A DNA stretch of 6,461 nt, taken from contig JBPCMT010000038.1 in NCBI GenBank assembly GCA_051001995.1, positions 1 to 6,461 of the forward strand, given 5' to 3'. This document shows, one piece after another, positions 5,924 to 6,461 of the stretch (positions within the stretch are counted from its first letter, which is position 1; each line of letters opens with the position of its first letter). Source of the DNA: CAWEHQ01 sp051001995. Its GTDB lineage: Bacteria > Actinomycetota > Thermoleophilia > Solirubrobacterales > Thermoleophilaceae. The translations under genes and the position numbers were made by a program. The notes under the pieces were generated by a model, which had not been told where the DNA came from, ran no database searches, and saw nothing but the letters and a program-made list of their open reading frames with translations.

Positions 5924-6316
5924 CCCGACAGGATCGTCTCCTTACCGCCACCATTTGTTGCGAGTGACCGACCCCTGGCAACGGCCAGCGCTGCCCTCGA
6001 GGGAGGGTCCTTCGGAACTTCGACGGTCGAGTCCGAGCTGGTGGAGGAGGGCGGTCGGTGGAAGCTCGACCGCATCGACTCGATCCCGGGACGGCGAGGC
6101 GCTGCTGATGGCCACGCCGACGGACAGCCCGACCGGCAGGAACCTGGCCGCCACCCGGCCGTTCGGCTCGCGCTGGGCAACACCCGCGAGCTGTCGCTGA
6201 TCGAGGGCGCCTCGAGATCGACGCGCTGCCGCAGGAGCGGCGTGACCGGTTCGTCGCGCACACCGGCTTCGACCCGCGTGCGCTGGCCACGCCGTACCTC
6301 GGCGCGGTCGCGGCAC
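5924..6316 (+). other. Region with coding-like fragments but no intact gene
   Basis: About 390 bases lie between the DHFR-family stop and the isochorismatase fragment, with no ORF I can defend as a whole. Plus-strand pieces that read like protein are VESELVEEGGRWKLDRIDSI (6026-6085, frame 2), VRLALGNTRELSLIEGA (about 6158-6208, frame 2) and LEIDALPQERRDRFVAHTGF (from 6211, frame 1, continuing to about 6309). Their order and frame changes resemble the remains of a secreted or lipoprotein-like gene with indels. I cannot name the family. No RNA gene or terminator is evident. Confidence 0.4.
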
Positions 6317-6461
6317 CTGCTGCGCGAGCAGGAGATCGACCACCTCGTACTCACCGGCCAGGTGACCGAGCAGTGTATCCTCTACAGCTCGCTGGACGCC
6401 TACGTCCGCCACCTCGGCGTCACGGTCGTCCGCGACGCGGTCGCCCACATAGACCGCGAGC
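6317..6461 (+). pseudogene. Isochorismatase-family cysteine hydrolase, C-terminal part (runs off right edge)
   Basis: From LLREQEIDHLVLTGQVTEQC onward, through ILYSSLDAYVRHLGVTVVRD and AVAHIDRE, the sequence is a clear isochorismatase-like hydrolase. The cysteine of TEQC is the family nucleophile (codon 6371-6373), and LTGQVTEQCILYS is the usual core around it. Members cleave amides or vinyl ethers; the substrate is not predictable here. The expected N-terminal half, with the catalytic Asp (ALLVVDM-type motif) and Lys, is absent upstream. The preceding sequence in the adjoining frame (to about 6309) is not that domain and appears to belong to another protein. Joining the two frames would need two bases restored at 6310 (GCGG from GCGCGG). 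The rest of the gene lies beyond the window, so it may be broken only at its 5' end. Confidence 0.65.

Noticed and set aside
1..6461. CRISPR array, tRNA, rRNA or insertion sequence
   Set aside because: I saw no regularly spaced repeats, tRNA-like arms, rRNA motifs, transposase or terminal repeats in the window.

Overview
The window is very GC-rich and has the gene content and protein style of a high-GC actinobacterium. A member of the Thermoleophilia/Solirubrobacterales is my best guess, from the look of the sigma factor, the Rv1264-like cyclase N-terminus, the LmeA-like (DUF2993) protein and the arylsulfotransferase-like protein. This placement is an inference and no taxonomic marker is present.

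Layout. From about 4503 down to 1 everything is on the minus strand, in transcription order: a frameshifted DUF3995-type membrane protein (3965-4503), a membrane-anchored arylsulfotransferase-like protein (2214-3854), a class III adenylate cyclase with a frameshift (1105-2155), an ArsR-family repressor (564-875) and the 5' part of a sigma-70 factor running off the left edge (1-484). From 4563 rightwards the plus strand carries an LmeA-like/DUF2993 protein (4563-5210), an N-terminally truncated dihydrofolate reductase/RibD_C-family protein (5483-5923) and, after about 390 bases of scrambled coding fragments, the C-terminal part of an isochorismatase-family hydrolase (6317 to the right edge).

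Best regulatory signal. The arsR gene and the sigma gene each carry the same dyad, TTCGA-N6-TCGAA, placed directly on or just downstream of a good -10 hexamer (TATACT and TATAAT). The ten fixed bases are expected far less than once in a window of this size, yet I find the motif only at these two promoters. The simplest reading is that this ArsR protein represses itself and the adjacent sigma factor, giving a small switch in which a derepressing signal releases an alternative primary-like sigma factor. A second, unrelated dyad (GACTGA-N6-TCAGTC) lies in the divergent gap between the DUF3995 and LmeA-like genes.

Integrity. At least four genes are interrupted or truncated in this short window: cyclase, DUF3995, DHFR-family and isochorismatase. 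The cyclase and DUF3995 breaks leave well-conserved sequence on both sides, with all catalytic residues of the cyclase present. Recent lesions or indel errors in the assembly are therefore both possible. The right-hand 550 bases look more like a mosaic of fragments.
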